DNA of 64,000 nucleotides from NCBI RefSeq assembly GCF_043195105.1, contig NZ_JBAFWO010000002.1; one strand, written 5' to 3'. Positions 26,485 to 35,691 of the stretch are shown here, piece after piece. The notes under the pieces are model-generated. The model saw only the letters and a program-made list of their open reading frames with translations, was not told where the DNA came from and did not search any database. A program made the position numbers and the translations under genes. How positions within the stretch are numbered: position 1 is the first letter of the stretch; each line of letters begins with the position of its first letter. The stretch is from NCEH01 sp002257205. Lineage in GTDB: Bacteria > Pseudomonadota > Alphaproteobacteria > Rhizobiales > Xanthobacteraceae.

Positions 26485-27335
26485 TGGCCGGTTCCGGACG
26501 CCTGCTCAGCCTGCTGGCCCATCTCGCGCTGATCCTCGGCGTGGTGGTGATGGTGCTGCCGGTCTATCTCGCCTTCATCGCCTCCACCCATTCGGGCGGC
26601 GATTTCCTCTCCGGCCGCATCGGGCTTTTGCCCGGAAGCCTGTTCCTGGAGAATTACCGCACCGCTCTGTTCACCGGCTCCAGCACCCAGGGCTTTCCCC
26701 CCGTGGGGCCGATGCTGCTGAACAGCTTCATCATGGCCATGGCGATCGCGCTCGGGAAGATCGCCATCTCGCTGCTGTCGGCGTTCGCGGTCTGCTATTT
26801 CCGCTTTCCGCTGCGGCAAACGGCGTTCTGGCTGATCTTCATCACGCTGATGCTGCCGGTGGAGGTCCGCATCCTGCCCACCTTCCAGGTGGTGGCGGAC
26901 CTTTCGCTGCTGAATTCCTATGGCGGCCTCACCTTGCCGCTGATCGCCAGCGCCACCGCCACCTTCCTGTTCCGGCAGGTGTTCATGACCATTCCCGACG
27001 AATTGACGGAGGCAGCCCTGATCGACGGCGCCGGGCCGCTGCGGTTTTTCTGGCACGTGCTGCTGCCGCTCTCGCGCACCAATATCGCGGCCCTGTTCGT
27101 GATCCTCTTCATCTATGGCTGGAACCAGTATCTGTGGCCGCTGCTGGTGACCACGGACACGCGCTATTACACCATCGTCATGGGCATCCAGCGGCTCGCG
27201 GCGGCGGCGGTGGAGGCCGATCCCGTGTGGCATCTGGTGATGGCGACAGCCATCCTCGCCATGCTGCCGCCGATCCTGGTGATCGCGCTGATGCAGAACC
27301 TGTTCGTGCGCGGGCTCACGGAAACCGAGAAATAG
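26484..27335 (+). CDS. ugpE: Glycerol-3-phosphate-type ABC transporter permease UgpE
   Basis: 283 residues, six membrane helices. Recognised by MLLNSFIMAMAIALGKI, FITLMLPVEVRI, the EAALIDGAGPLRFF coupling loop and the FIYGWNQYLWPLL segment, then the RGLTETEK end, all as in UgpE. It pairs with UgpA, with which its start overlaps by one base. Nine bases separate its stop from that of the convergent LytTR regulator, so no more transporter genes follow. Confidence 0.9.
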   Translation: MAGSGRLLSLLAHLALILGVVVMVLPVYLAFIASTHSGGDFLSGRIGLLPGSLFLENYRTALFTGSSTQGFPPVGPMLLNSFIMAMAIALGKIAISLLSAFAVCYFRFPLRQTAFWLIFITLMLPVEVRILPTFQVVADLSLLNSYGGLTLPLIASATATFLFRQVFMTIPDELTEAALIDGAGPLRFFWHVLLPLSRTNIAALFVILFIYGWNQYLWPLLVTTDTRYYTIVMGIQRLAAAAVEADPVWHLVMATAILAMLPPILVIALMQNLFVRGLTETEK

Positions 27336-27344
27336 CCGCTCCGC

Positions 27345-28121
27345 TCAGAGCCTGCCCTTGTCCGCCAGGGCCTCGCGCAGGCGGCTGGTGGCGGCGCGGC
27401 CGAGGATGAGGGGCGCCGGCAGGCCCTCCAGCGCCACATGCGCCCGGTCGCGCGAGGGGGTCTCGATGCTGCGCAGGCGGTCGCAATTCACCATCAGCGA
27501 GCGGCCGAGGCGCAGGAACGGCGGGCGCGGCAACAGGGTCTCGAAGGTGCCGAGCGTGCGCAGCATCATCAGGGGCGGCTGGCCGGCGAGGAACACGCGG
27601 GTGAAATCGCCGTCCGCCCGCAGCGCCACGATCTCGGATGGCGGCGCGAACACGGTGCGATGGGGCGTGCGCAGCTCCAGCGTCGCGCCCGGGGCAAGCG
27701 CCGGGGGCGAAGGTTCCGCGACTGGCGCCGTGCCGGGGGCGGCAGCTTCAGGGGAAGCGGCGTCGGGGCGGATCCGGCGCATGGCGCGGCGCAGGGCGTC
27801 GGCGAGGCGCTCGGGCGAGACCGGCTTCAGCAGATAATCCACCGCATCCACGGCGAAGGCTTCCGCCGCGTGCTCGGCGTGGGCGGTGACGAAGATCACA
27901 CGCGGTGGGTCTTCCAGCGCCTGGATCAGCTCGAAGCCGCTGCCGTCGCCCAGCTCGATGTCGAGGAACACCAGATCCGGGGCCTCGCGCACCAGCAAAT
28001 CGAGCGCATCTTCCACGCAATCGGCCTCGCCCGCGATGCGCACCTGCGGGTGCGCCTCCAGCAGGCGGGCGATGGCGCGGCGGGCGCGGACCTCGTCATC
28101 CACGATCACGGCGCTCAGCAC
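27345..28121 (-). CDS. LytTR-family response regulator
   Basis: 258 residues: a receiver domain (residues 1-120) with Asp54 in FLDIELGDG as phosphoacceptor, Asp8/Asp9 acidic pocket and Lys in LLKPVS, then a linker of about 30 Ala/Pro-rich residues, then a LytTR DNA-binding domain with VALRADGDFTRVFL and FLRLGRSLMVN. The start is a GTG at 28121, seven bases inside the end of the sensor kinase gene, so the two are translationally coupled. Targets are unknown; the large cellulase-like gene divergently transcribed upstream of the pair is a candidate by position only. Confidence 0.88.
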   Translation of the reverse strand: MLSAVIVDDEVRARRAIARLLEAHPQVRIAGEADCVEDALDLLVREAPDLVFLDIELGDGSGFELIQALEDPPRVIFVTAHAEHAAEAFAVDAVDYLLKPVSPERLADALRRAMRRIRPDAASPEAAAPGTAPVAEPSPPALAPGATLELRTPHRTVFAPPSEIVALRADGDFTRVFLAGQPPLMMLRTLGTFETLLPRPPFLRLGRSLMVNCDRLRSIETPSRDRAHVALEGLPAPLILGRAATSRLREALADKGRL

Positions 28122-29224
28122 GGCGCGCCCTCCAGGATCAGCTCGGCCACCACGCGGCGCCCGGCGGCGCCGGTACTGCCCGGCGGCGCGGCTTCGTGCA
28201 AGGTGAAATAATGCCGGCCGGGATAGTGCAGGGCGAGGCGCCGCCGCACATTGGCAAGGCCCACCCCGCCCCGGCGCGGCCGCTTGGCGGAGGGGGCGAG
28301 CGTGCCGGTATTGCCGATGCGGATGCGCAGCCCCGCGCCCTCCGCCTGGATCGCGATGTCGATGCGCAGCCCATTGCGGCGGGTGCCGTGCTTGATGGCG
28401 TTTTCCACCAGCGGCTGGAGCAGGAAGCTGGCGATGGGACGATCGGCGGCCTCGGGCGCCACGTCGAGGGTCGCCACCAATTGGTCGCCGAAGCGCGCTT
28501 CCTGGATGCGCAGATAGGCGGCAAGGCTCGCCGCCTCCGCCGCCACGCTCGCCACCGGCTGGTCGTGGGTGGCGAGCGAATGGCGCAGATAATCGGAGAG
28601 CTCGCGCACCATCACATGGGCGGCGTCGGGATCGTCGAGGATTTCCTCGCCGACGCCATTGAGCGCGTTGAATAGGAAGTGCGGATCGAGCTGGAGCCGC
28701 AATTCGCGCAATTCGGCCCGCAGGGCCTCGGCCTGCGCGAGGGCGACCCGCTGGCGGTCGCTGCGCGCGCCGATTTCCGCCCGCACCCAGAAGAAGGCGA
28801 GGCTCCAGCCCATCATGGTGAAGAAATAATAAATCAGGGGCGCCAGCACCTGCTGTTCCGGCCGCCAATTGGGGATCGGCCAGCCGAAATAATCGCGCAC
28901 CACGCTGATGCAGCCCACCAGGAAGGCCGCCGCCGCGAACGACAGCACGGCGATCCACAGCAGGGCGCGCACGGTGATGGCGGCATCAAGCCCCACCTTC
29001 AGATAAGCCGCGCGCATGGCGGTGGTGACGAGGATCAGCAGCGGCAGGGCGATCAAGGTCAGGCCGAGCGAGATGCCGAAATTCTCATAAGAGACCCAGC
29101 GATTGGTCAAATCGACGATGGAAAACAGGCTCCATCCCGTGACCTGGGCGCGCAGGAACGCGGGGCGCCGCGCCCACCAGGCGGCGAGCGGATTTTGCGC
29201 CAAGACCGCGTCCTGCCTCGTCAA
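28115..29224 (-). CDS. LytS/AlgZ-type sensor histidine kinase
   Basis: 369 residues. Four hydrophobic segments (between about residues 25 and 145) are followed by a His_kinase (PF06580-type) domain with His182 in LDPHFLFNALNG, an N-box LVENAIKHG, and GVGLANVRRRL in the ATPase domain. This is the sensor of the LytTR regulator encoded by the overlapping next gene. I use a TTG start at 29224 because GGGGAG lies eight bases upstream and the hydrophobic part begins soon after; the open frame reaches 29446 but its first 74 codons do not look coding. Confidence 0.85.
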   Translation of the reverse strand: MTRQDAVLAQNPLAAWWARRPAFLRAQVTGWSLFSIVDLTNRWVSYENFGISLGLTLIALPLLILVTTAMRAAYLKVGLDAAITVRALLWIAVLSFAAAAFLVGCISVVRDYFGWPIPNWRPEQQVLAPLIYYFFTMMGWSLAFFWVRAEIGARSDRQRVALAQAEALRAELRELRLQLDPHFLFNALNGVGEEILDDPDAAHVMVRELSDYLRHSLATHDQPVASVAAEAASLAAYLRIQEARFGDQLVATLDVAPEAADRPIASFLLQPLVENAIKHGTRRNGLRIDIAIQAEGAGLRIRIGNTGTLAPSAKRPRRGGVGLANVRRRLALHYPGRHYFTLHEAAPPGSTGAAGRRVVAELILEGAPC

Positions 29225-29463
29225 GATCCCGGCTCCCCACCGCGCACCGCCCGTTTGCCGGGCCTGCGTCCCCCGTCGCAGGAAAGGCGATTTGCGCCCC
29301 TGCGGCAAGGCGCGCGGGCGGCAATCGGCTGTGTGCACCGCGGAAGGCGCCGGCATGATCGATTTTTCCGCCCGGTTCATCGACTTCAAAAAGCTAAAGG
29401 TGACGCTTCGTGAGATCCAGATGTGGTGTCCCGGATGGGCTCGCAATTCTGGAGCAATGACAG

Positions 29464-32400
29464 ATGGCGAATGTGAATTACGCTGTTGCCGACAATTGGG
29501 GTTCGGGCTTCGTCGGCGCCATGACGGTGCCCGCCGGGTCGGCAGGTCTCAACGGGTGGACGGTGGAATTCGATGCCGCCTTCGACATCTCCAACATCTG
29601 GGGCGCCGAGATCGTCAGCCATGTGGGCGATCATTATGTCATCCGCAACCTGCCCTGGAACGCCAGCGTGCCGGCGAACGCGAGCGCCTCGTTCGGCTTC
29701 CAGGCCGCGCCGGGCAGCGCCGCAACCAGCGCCAGCGGCTTCACCCTGAACGGGGCGGGCGGCGATCCGGCCCCCGTCCTGCCCGCCTTGTCGGTGGCGG
29801 ATGCGGCGGTGGCGGAAGGCGATAGCGGCACCAGCGACCTCGCTTTCACGGTGAGCCTCTCCGCGCCCTCCGCGACGCCGGTGACGGTGAGCTATTCCAC
29901 CGCCGGCGGCACCGCCACCGCCGGCAGCGATTTCACCGCCGCCACGGGCACGCTGACCTTCGCGCCCGGCGAAACCTCCAAGGTGGTGCATGTGCCGGTT
30001 GCCGGCGACATGGCGGTGGAGGCGAACGAGACCCTCTCGCTGACCCTCTCGGCGCCCGCGGGCGCGACGCTCGCGCATGCCAGCGCCACAGGCACCATTA
30101 CCAATAACGATGTCGTAACCCCGCCGGCGGGCTCCGCGGGCCTTGATTACGCAGTGAAAGACGATTGGGGCTCCGGCTTCGTCGCCAGCATGACGGTGGA
30201 GGCCGGCCCCTCGGCGCTCAACGGCTGGACGGTGGAATTCGATTCCGCCTTCACCATCACCAATATCTGGAACGCCGAGATCGTCAGCCACGTCGGCACC
30301 CATTATGTGGTGCGCAATGCGGCGTGGAACGGCACCGTGGGTGCCGGCAAGGAGGTCGCGTTCGGCTTCCAGGCGAGCGCGGGGGCGGGCGGCACGTCGG
30401 CGACGGGCTTCCTGGTCAATGGCGCGCCGGTGGGCGGCGATCCGGCCCCGGTGCTGCCCACGCTTGCGGTGGCGGACGCCACGGTGACAGAAGGCAATGC
30501 CGGCACCAGCGATCTCGCCTTCACGGTCTCGCTTTCGGCGGCCTCCGCGACCCCCGTCACCGTTACCTATGCCACCGCCAACGGCACGGCGAGCGCCGGT
30601 GCCGACTATGCCGCGCTCACCGGCACGCTCACCTTCGCGCCCGGAGAGACCTCGAAGCTGGTGCATGTGCAGGTGACCGGCGATACGGCGGTGGAAACCA
30701 ACGAGACCCTCTCGCTGAACCTCGCCAATCCCACCGGCGCGACGCTTGCCGACGCCAGTGCCACCGGCACCATTCTCAATGACGATGTGGCGCCCGTGCC
30801 GCCCGTGGTGTCGATCGCCGACGCCACGCTGGCGGAAGGCAATGCCGGCACGAGCGACTTCGCCTTCACCGTGACCCTGGACAAGGCGGCGACCGGCCTG
30901 GTGAGCGTGCAATATGCCACCGCCAACGGCATCGCGAGCGCGGGCTCGGATTATGCCGCCCAGACCGGCACGCTCACCTTCGCGGCCGGCGAGACCTCGA
31001 AGGTCGTGCATATCCAGGTCACGGGCGACACTCTGGTGGAGGGAAACGAGACCTTCACGCTGAAGCTCTCCGCCCCCACCGGCGCGAGCCTCGGCCAGGC
31101 CACCGCGACCGGCACCATCCTCAATGACGACACCGCCCCGCCGGCCCCTGTGCCGGAAATCTCGGTCAGCGATGCCTCCGTGGTGGAGGGCAATCCCGGT
31201 TCGAGCGGCGGCGGCCTGGATGGCTGGCTCTCCACCTCCGGCAACCAGATCGTCGATGCCAATGGCAATTCGGTGCAGATCGGCGGGGTGAACTGGTTCG
31301 GCTTTGAATCCGACACCATGTCGCCCCACGGCCTGTGGACGCGCGGCTACAAGGACATGATGAACCAGATGGAGGATCTGGGCTTCAACACGATCCGCCT
31401 GCCGTTCTCCTCCGACATGCTGCATGCGACCAGTCAGGCAAACGGCATCGACTATTCCAAGAACCCTGACCTCGCGGGCCTGACCCCGCTCCAGGTGATG
31501 GACAAGATCGTTGAGTATGCCGACGAGATCGGCATGAAGATCATCCTCGATCATCACCGCAGCGATGCCGGCGCGGGCACCTCCGCCAACGGGCTCTGGT
31601 ACGATGCGAGCCACAGCGAGGCGCAATGGGTCGCCGACTGGCAGATGCTGGCGCAGCGCTATGCCGGCGACAGCGCGGTGATCGGCGCCGACCTGCACAA
31701 CGAGCCCTATAACGGCACCTGGGGCGGCGGCGGCGCGAACGATTGGGCGGCGGCCGCCGAGCGCGCCGGCAATGCCATCGGCGACGTGAATTCCAACTGG
31801 CTGATCTTCGTCGAGGGCATCGGCACGTACGAGGGCAATAATTATTGGTGGGGCGGCAATCTGATGGGCGTGCGCGACCGCCCCATCGAACTCGATGTCG
31901 AGAACAAGCTGGTCTATTCCGCCCACGATTATCCGAACTCGATCTATCCCCAGCCCTGGTTCAGCGATCCGAGCTATCCGGCCAATCTGCCGGAGAAGTT
32001 CGACCAGATGTGGGGCTATATCTACAAGGAGAACATCGCCCCGGTGTACATCGGCGAGTTCGGCACCAAGCTCACCGACCCGAAGGATGCGCCCTGGCTG
32101 GAGGCGATCACCTCCTATCTTGGCGGGGATCTGGACAATAACGGCACCACCGACATCGCGGCCGGCGACAAGGGCGTGAGCTGGACCTATTGGTCGTGGA
32201 ACCCCAATTCCGGCGATACCGGCGGCATCCTGAAGGATGACTGGACGAGCGTGAACACCAACAAGCTCTCCTATCTTGAAGGCATCGAATATGATTTCGG
32301 CGAGGCCGGCAGCGGCGGCACGGGGGCGGGCGCGCAGGCGCATGCCTTGTTCACCGTTACGCTGAGCGAGGCGGCGAGCGGGCCGGTGACGCTCGATTTC

Positions 32401-32976
32401 CACACCGTGGCGGATACCGCCGCCGCGACGGATTTCACCGCGGTCAGCGGCACGCTCACCTTCGCCGCGGGCGAGCAGACCAAGATCATTGCCGTCCCCA
32501 TCACCGCCGACCGGGTGGCGGAGGCGGACGAGCATTTCTCGCTGGTGCTCTCCAATCCCACCGGCGCGACGCTGGCCCATGCCACCGGCATCGGCACCAT
32601 CGTCAATGACGACGGCGCGGCGCCCACCACGCCGACCGAGCCGACCCCCACCGACCCGACCACGCCGAGCGAGCCGGTGCACGACACCGACCTCCAGGCG
32701 CTGTTCTCCAGCGCGGATTCCTGGGGCGGCGGCTTCAATGCCTCGATCGCGATCCACAATGACGGCGCGACGGCGGCCCATGGCTGGCAGCTCGAGATCA
32801 ACATGCCCTACGAGATCGAGAACATCTGGAACGCCGAGATCGTCTCCCACGATGCCGACGGCTACGTGATCCGCAACGCTGCCTGGAACGGCGACATCGC
32901 CCACGACGCCAGTGTGAGCTTCGGCTTCATCGGCAAGGGCCAGCTCGACGCCGCGCACATCGATTTGCTGATTTGA
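29464..32976 (+). CDS. Multidomain GH5 cellulase-like protein with CBM2 and Calx-beta domains
   Basis: 1170 residues. Domain order: CBM2-like (about 3-97), Calx-beta (111-217), CBM2-like (226-319), two Calx-beta (333-442, 447-555), the first strand of a fourth Calx-beta (564-581), a GH5 catalytic domain (583-945), the rest of that Calx-beta domain (957-1049), a Thr/Pro linker, and a third CBM2-like domain (1074-1170). GH5 catalytic residues are Glu747 (HNEPY, acid/base) and Glu865 (IGEFG, nucleophile), implying beta-1,4-glucan hydrolysis. There is no N-terminal signal peptide, so export, if any, would be by a C-terminal (type I) signal. GGAG precedes ATG 29464. Downstream is the repeat-flanked nuclease island. 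Confidence 0.88.
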   Translation: MANVNYAVADNWGSGFVGAMTVPAGSAGLNGWTVEFDAAFDISNIWGAEIVSHVGDHYVIRNLPWNASVPANASASFGFQAAPGSAATSASGFTLNGAGGDPAPVLPALSVADAAVAEGDSGTSDLAFTVSLSAPSATPVTVSYSTAGGTATAGSDFTAATGTLTFAPGETSKVVHVPVAGDMAVEANETLSLTLSAPAGATLAHASATGTITNNDVVTPPAGSAGLDYAVKDDWGSGFVASMTVEAGPSALNGWTVEFDSAFTITNIWNAEIVSHVGTHYVVRNAAWNGTVGAGKEVAFGFQASAGAGGTSATGFLVNGAPVGGDPAPVLPTLAVADATVTEGNAGTSDLAFTVSLSAASATPVTVTYATANGTASAGADYAALTGTLTFAPGETSKLVHVQVTGDTAVETNETLSLNLANPTGATLADASATGTILNDDVAPVPPVVSIADATLAEGNAGTSDFAFTVTLDKAATGLVSVQYATANGIASAGSDYAAQTGTLTFAAGETSKVVHIQVTGDTLVEGNETFTLKLSAPTGASLGQATATGTILNDDTAPPAPVPEISVSDASVVEGNPGSSGGGLDGWLSTSGNQIVDANGNSVQIGGVNWFGFESDTMSPHGLWTRGYKDMMNQMEDLGFNTIRLPFSSDMLHATSQANGIDYSKNPDLAGLTPLQVMDKIVEYADEIGMKIILDHHRSDAGAGTSANGLWYDASHSEAQWVADWQMLAQRYAGDSAVIGADLHNEPYNGTWGGGGANDWAAAAERAGNAIGDVNSNWLIFVEGIGTYEGNNYWWGGNLMGVRDRPIELDVENKLVYSAHDYPNSIYPQPWFSDPSYPANLPEKFDQMWGYIYKENIAPVYIGEFGTKLTDPKDAPWLEAITSYLGGDLDNNGTTDIAAGDKGVSWTYWSWNPNSGDTGGILKDDWTSVNTNKLSYLEGIEYDFGEAGSGGTGAGAQAHALFTVTLSEAASGPVTLDFHTVADTAAATDFTAVSGTLTFAAGEQTKIIAVPITADRVAEADEHFSLVLSNPTGATLAHATGIGTIVNDDGAAPTTPTEPTPTDPTTPSEPVHDTDLQALFSSADSWGGGFNASIAIHNDGATAAHGWQLEINMPYEIENIWNAEIVSHDADGYVIRNAAWNGDIAHDASVSFGFIGKGQLDAAHIDLLI

Positions 32977-33037
32977 GGTTTATGGGGTCCCTTATCGAGC
33001 GTTCGCCCCAATCCAGCCTTCGCACGTGCAGGGCCTG

Positions 33038-33150
33038 CCCTCCCCCCTTGCGGGGGAGGGATGGGAGGGGGGTGTCTCTCCGCTTGTCCGGGCGAGGGTG
33101 TTTGCGACACCATACCCCCCACCCCAACCCTCCCCCGCAAGGGGGGAGGG
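33038..33150. repeat. Palindromic REP/BIME-like element, copy 1
   Basis: A 113-bp element bounded by two G/C-run palindromes (33038-33060 and 33128-33150), each able to fold on itself and complementary to the other. The central part contains GTGTCTCTCCGCTTGTCC. It begins 62 bases after the cellulase stop. A near-identical copy lies at 35742-35857, so the two bracket the nuclease gene. No coding capacity. Confidence 0.85.
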
Positions 33151-33172
33151 GGGAGGGCGCGTGTGTGGGGAA

Positions 33173-33346
33173 GGTGCGCGGGCCATAACACTTGGGCAGG
33201 CCTCGCCGTGGCGCACCGGATCGCAGCACCCGGAAGATGCCATTTAGCACGGGCCGGTCATCGACGCGCGGCACGCCTCGTGGCGTGTTGGGCAGCCGCG
33301 GCCCGATCGCGCGCCACTCGAAGTCGGTCAGGTCATATTGGCTCAT
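33173..33346 (-). mobile_element. IS5-family transposase, 5' remnant
   Basis: Read on the minus strand from ATG 33346 the frame gives MSQYDLTDFEWRAIGPRLPN and, further on, GVPRVDDRPVLNGIFRVLRS and PRRGLPKCYGPR. This is the start of an IS5-group transposase (a YDLTDxEWxxIxPLLP..RGxPRxDDRxVLNGIFWVLRSGxPWRDLPxxYGP pattern). Similarity stops after about 58 residues, just before the palindromic element, so the DDE core is missing and the element is dead. I could not identify its terminal inverted repeats in the flank 33347-33450. Confidence 0.8.
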
Positions 33347-33606
33347 GCCGATGCTGAAACAGCATTTGGCGAACTCCGGAAGCGGCCAGGCAGCTATCGA
33401 GCCCGTTTCCGACATCGTCGCCGTTTGTGAAAATCCCCGAAAGCAGACATTTAATTTCAGGCTACGGGTTGCAGCCTCACGCCATTCCGTCCGTTTTTCA
33501 ACGGGACTATTGGGTCGCTTGTTTGAGTTAGCTACCCTGTGCCATTCGCGCTATTAAGTGATATTACCGCACAGTGCCAGCAAGGTAGGTCAAGGAGAAT
33601 TAAAAA

Positions 33607-35574
33607 TTGTTTGAATCGGCCCTCCGTGATCTTCTCGCATCCCAGATAACTGCCCTTGAAGAAGGGCTAGTTGTTTTGAATGCCGAGGCATACATCCCTA
33701 GCAGGATCGGGACACGAAGCTTCATCGATATACTGGCCAAGGACGTGCGAGGGCGCTGGGTTCTTATCGAGCTTAAAAGAAGCGATGCCGCCAGCCGCGA
33801 AGCCATTCACGAAATCTACAAGTACGTTGAGGCTGTAAAAGGCCATCTTGGGGCGCGCGATGACGAGATACGGGCCATTATCGTTTCGACCGAATGGAAA
33901 GAGCTGCTGGTCCCCTTCTCCCGTTTCGTTCACGACACATCCATATCCGTTTCGGGGGTGAAAATATCGGTAAATGAACCGGACAGAGCCATTACCAAAG
34001 AGTCTGTTCAACCGCTGGAGCTGACCTCTGGCCGGGTTCTTTCTCCGTGGCATGAGATAAGCTTGTATACCAGTGAAGAGCGACTTGCAGAAGGCATCGC
34101 AAGCTACGATGCGAGCTGCAAGGCCAAAGGCATCAATGACTACATAATGGTAGAGCTGAAAGCCCCGGAAGGATTTTATGAATCCTCGGTTGTGGCTACG
34201 GCCGCTCAACTACATGGGATTCGGGGCGATACCGGAGAACTTACGGAAGAAGAAATCGCCGATGTGGCGGGCAAGATGGACCGGCTCGATCATATGATCT
34301 ATTTCGTTCCGCAGCTTCAGACGGCAGAAGAGTACCTCGAAATGATCCGGGCAGACCCGGAGCAGTACGAAGAGGCGAAGGAATTTCCAGATCACATGGA
34401 AGGGGATGAGCTTCTGTGTTCTCTTCAGGAATATGCTCTGGACGCCAGCCCGAAGGTTGATCGCGATTATTTCGAGATCGGATATCCGGCAAAGTTTCGA
34501 AGCAAGCTCTTGGCCGATGAAGCGTGGAGCATCACGAAGATCCATCGCCGTGGCGCCTTCGCCCGCAACGCTGTCCTTACCGACGAAACCATTCTAGGTG
34601 AGATAGAGGGTGATGCCGGCACATCCGGTCAGCGCCTGAAACGCACCATTAAGCTATCCGACAGGGCCGAATACGGGCAACTCCTGAAAGATGTCAATGA
34701 GACCCTTCCGAACAATCCTGTCTGGGCGGGAATGGTCCGTGCCCAGTTGGAGGAGGCACGCACGGATTTCCCGGATGGAACTGCCGAAACTTCGATATTT
34801 GCGCCGTCAACCGGACTGATGACGCTTTTCTTCGCCAAAACGCAGGAATCGGGGATCAATTACGTCCCCAGCTACACGATACTGATCCGTAATGACGCGG
34901 ACGTTTGCCGTGCCTATGTCGGGGAGCTCCTAGCAGCGGATGACGCGGTACAGCCGCCTGAGGCATTCCTTGACATTTTAATGAATTACTATAGCGGAGA
35001 CCTTGGCTCTCTAGTCATGAGCATGACGTGGGGAGGATATGAAGCGCGCGACATTGATATGCTGGAAGAGCTCGGCCTGATCTACGGCTCATTCCGCTGC
35101 AACATCGAGGGTGAAGAGCGCGAATTCTCTAGAATGAAAAACAATCGGTGGCGCAGTGTCGGGCAGATTGTTCCATACGCGGAATTCGGCAACTATCTCG
35201 AAAAGAACGAGAGGCTGCTGCGTATCATCGTCAATAAGCTCTCTCCACGCATTGGCGGTGGCATATGTGATGGAAGCTCTGCAGATCGCCAGCTTGAAGA
35301 TTTGATCGATCCGGTTACCGTCGCGAAGGGTAGGCATCATCCCGATGCGCCCGAGCATTGCGACATCTGCTCAATCCCTCTTGCCCGAGAGACGTTTTTC
35401 TCCGATGGGCGCCTGCAAGATAATCCGGCATGGGCCAATATGTGTGCGGACTGCAGCGTCTATCATGGAGCAGGCATTGGATGGGGCACCGGCCAGTTGT
35501 ACCGGAAGGAGAGCGACGGCAGGTGGCTCATGGTCGGCGGCTTGTCAGATGAAGAGGGCGACGAAAACGTCTGA
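33607..35574 (+). CDS. PD-(D/E)XK nuclease (NucS/DUF91-like) with C-terminal zinc motif; putative defence gene
   Basis: 655 residues. The N-terminal ~110 residues look like the nuclease domain of NucS/DUF91 proteins: FIDILAKD (Asp41, Asp46), WVLIELKR (Glu55, Lys57) and a following helix EAIHEIYKYVEAVKGHL. I do not recognise the middle ~450 residues, which are acidic with many helices. The C-terminus has two CxxC pairs (Cys585/588 and Cys613/616), a likely zinc ribbon. The start is a TTG at 33607 with AAGGAG nine bases upstream. GC content and codon choice are visibly less GC-biased than in neighbours, and the flanks carry repeats and IS debris, so acquisition by transfer is likely. A single-gene antiphage or mobile-DNA restriction role is inference; DNA repair is an alternative. 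Confidence 0.7.
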   Translation: MFESALRDLLASQITALEEGLVVLNAEAYIPSRIGTRSFIDILAKDVRGRWVLIELKRSDAASREAIHEIYKYVEAVKGHLGARDDEIRAIIVSTEWKELLVPFSRFVHDTSISVSGVKISVNEPDRAITKESVQPLELTSGRVLSPWHEISLYTSEERLAEGIASYDASCKAKGINDYIMVELKAPEGFYESSVVATAAQLHGIRGDTGELTEEEIADVAGKMDRLDHMIYFVPQLQTAEEYLEMIRADPEQYEEAKEFPDHMEGDELLCSLQEYALDASPKVDRDYFEIGYPAKFRSKLLADEAWSITKIHRRGAFARNAVLTDETILGEIEGDAGTSGQRLKRTIKLSDRAEYGQLLKDVNETLPNNPVWAGMVRAQLEEARTDFPDGTAETSIFAPSTGLMTLFFAKTQESGINYVPSYTILIRNDADVCRAYVGELLAADDAVQPPEAFLDILMNYYSGDLGSLVMSMTWGGYEARDIDMLEELGLIYGSFRCNIEGEEREFSRMKNNRWRSVGQIVPYAEFGNYLEKNERLLRIIVNKLSPRIGGGICDGSSADRQLEDLIDPVTVAKGRHHPDAPEHCDICSIPLARETFFSDGRLQDNPAWANMCADCSVYHGAGIGWGTGQLYRKESDGRWLMVGGLSDEEGDENV

Positions 35575-35691
35575 CACTAGCCGGAATGGCCGCTTCTTCG
35601 TACTACCATCCAAAAGCGGATAGTCTGTAAACCACCCCATCTCCGTCATTCCCGGTTTATGGGTCACGACCGACTTGGAACGATGCCGCGT

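Noticed and set aside
32927..33415. 162-residue minus-strand protein
   Set aside because: It is a chimera: only the 33173-33346 part is transposase, the rest reads through the palindromic element and the cellulase end.
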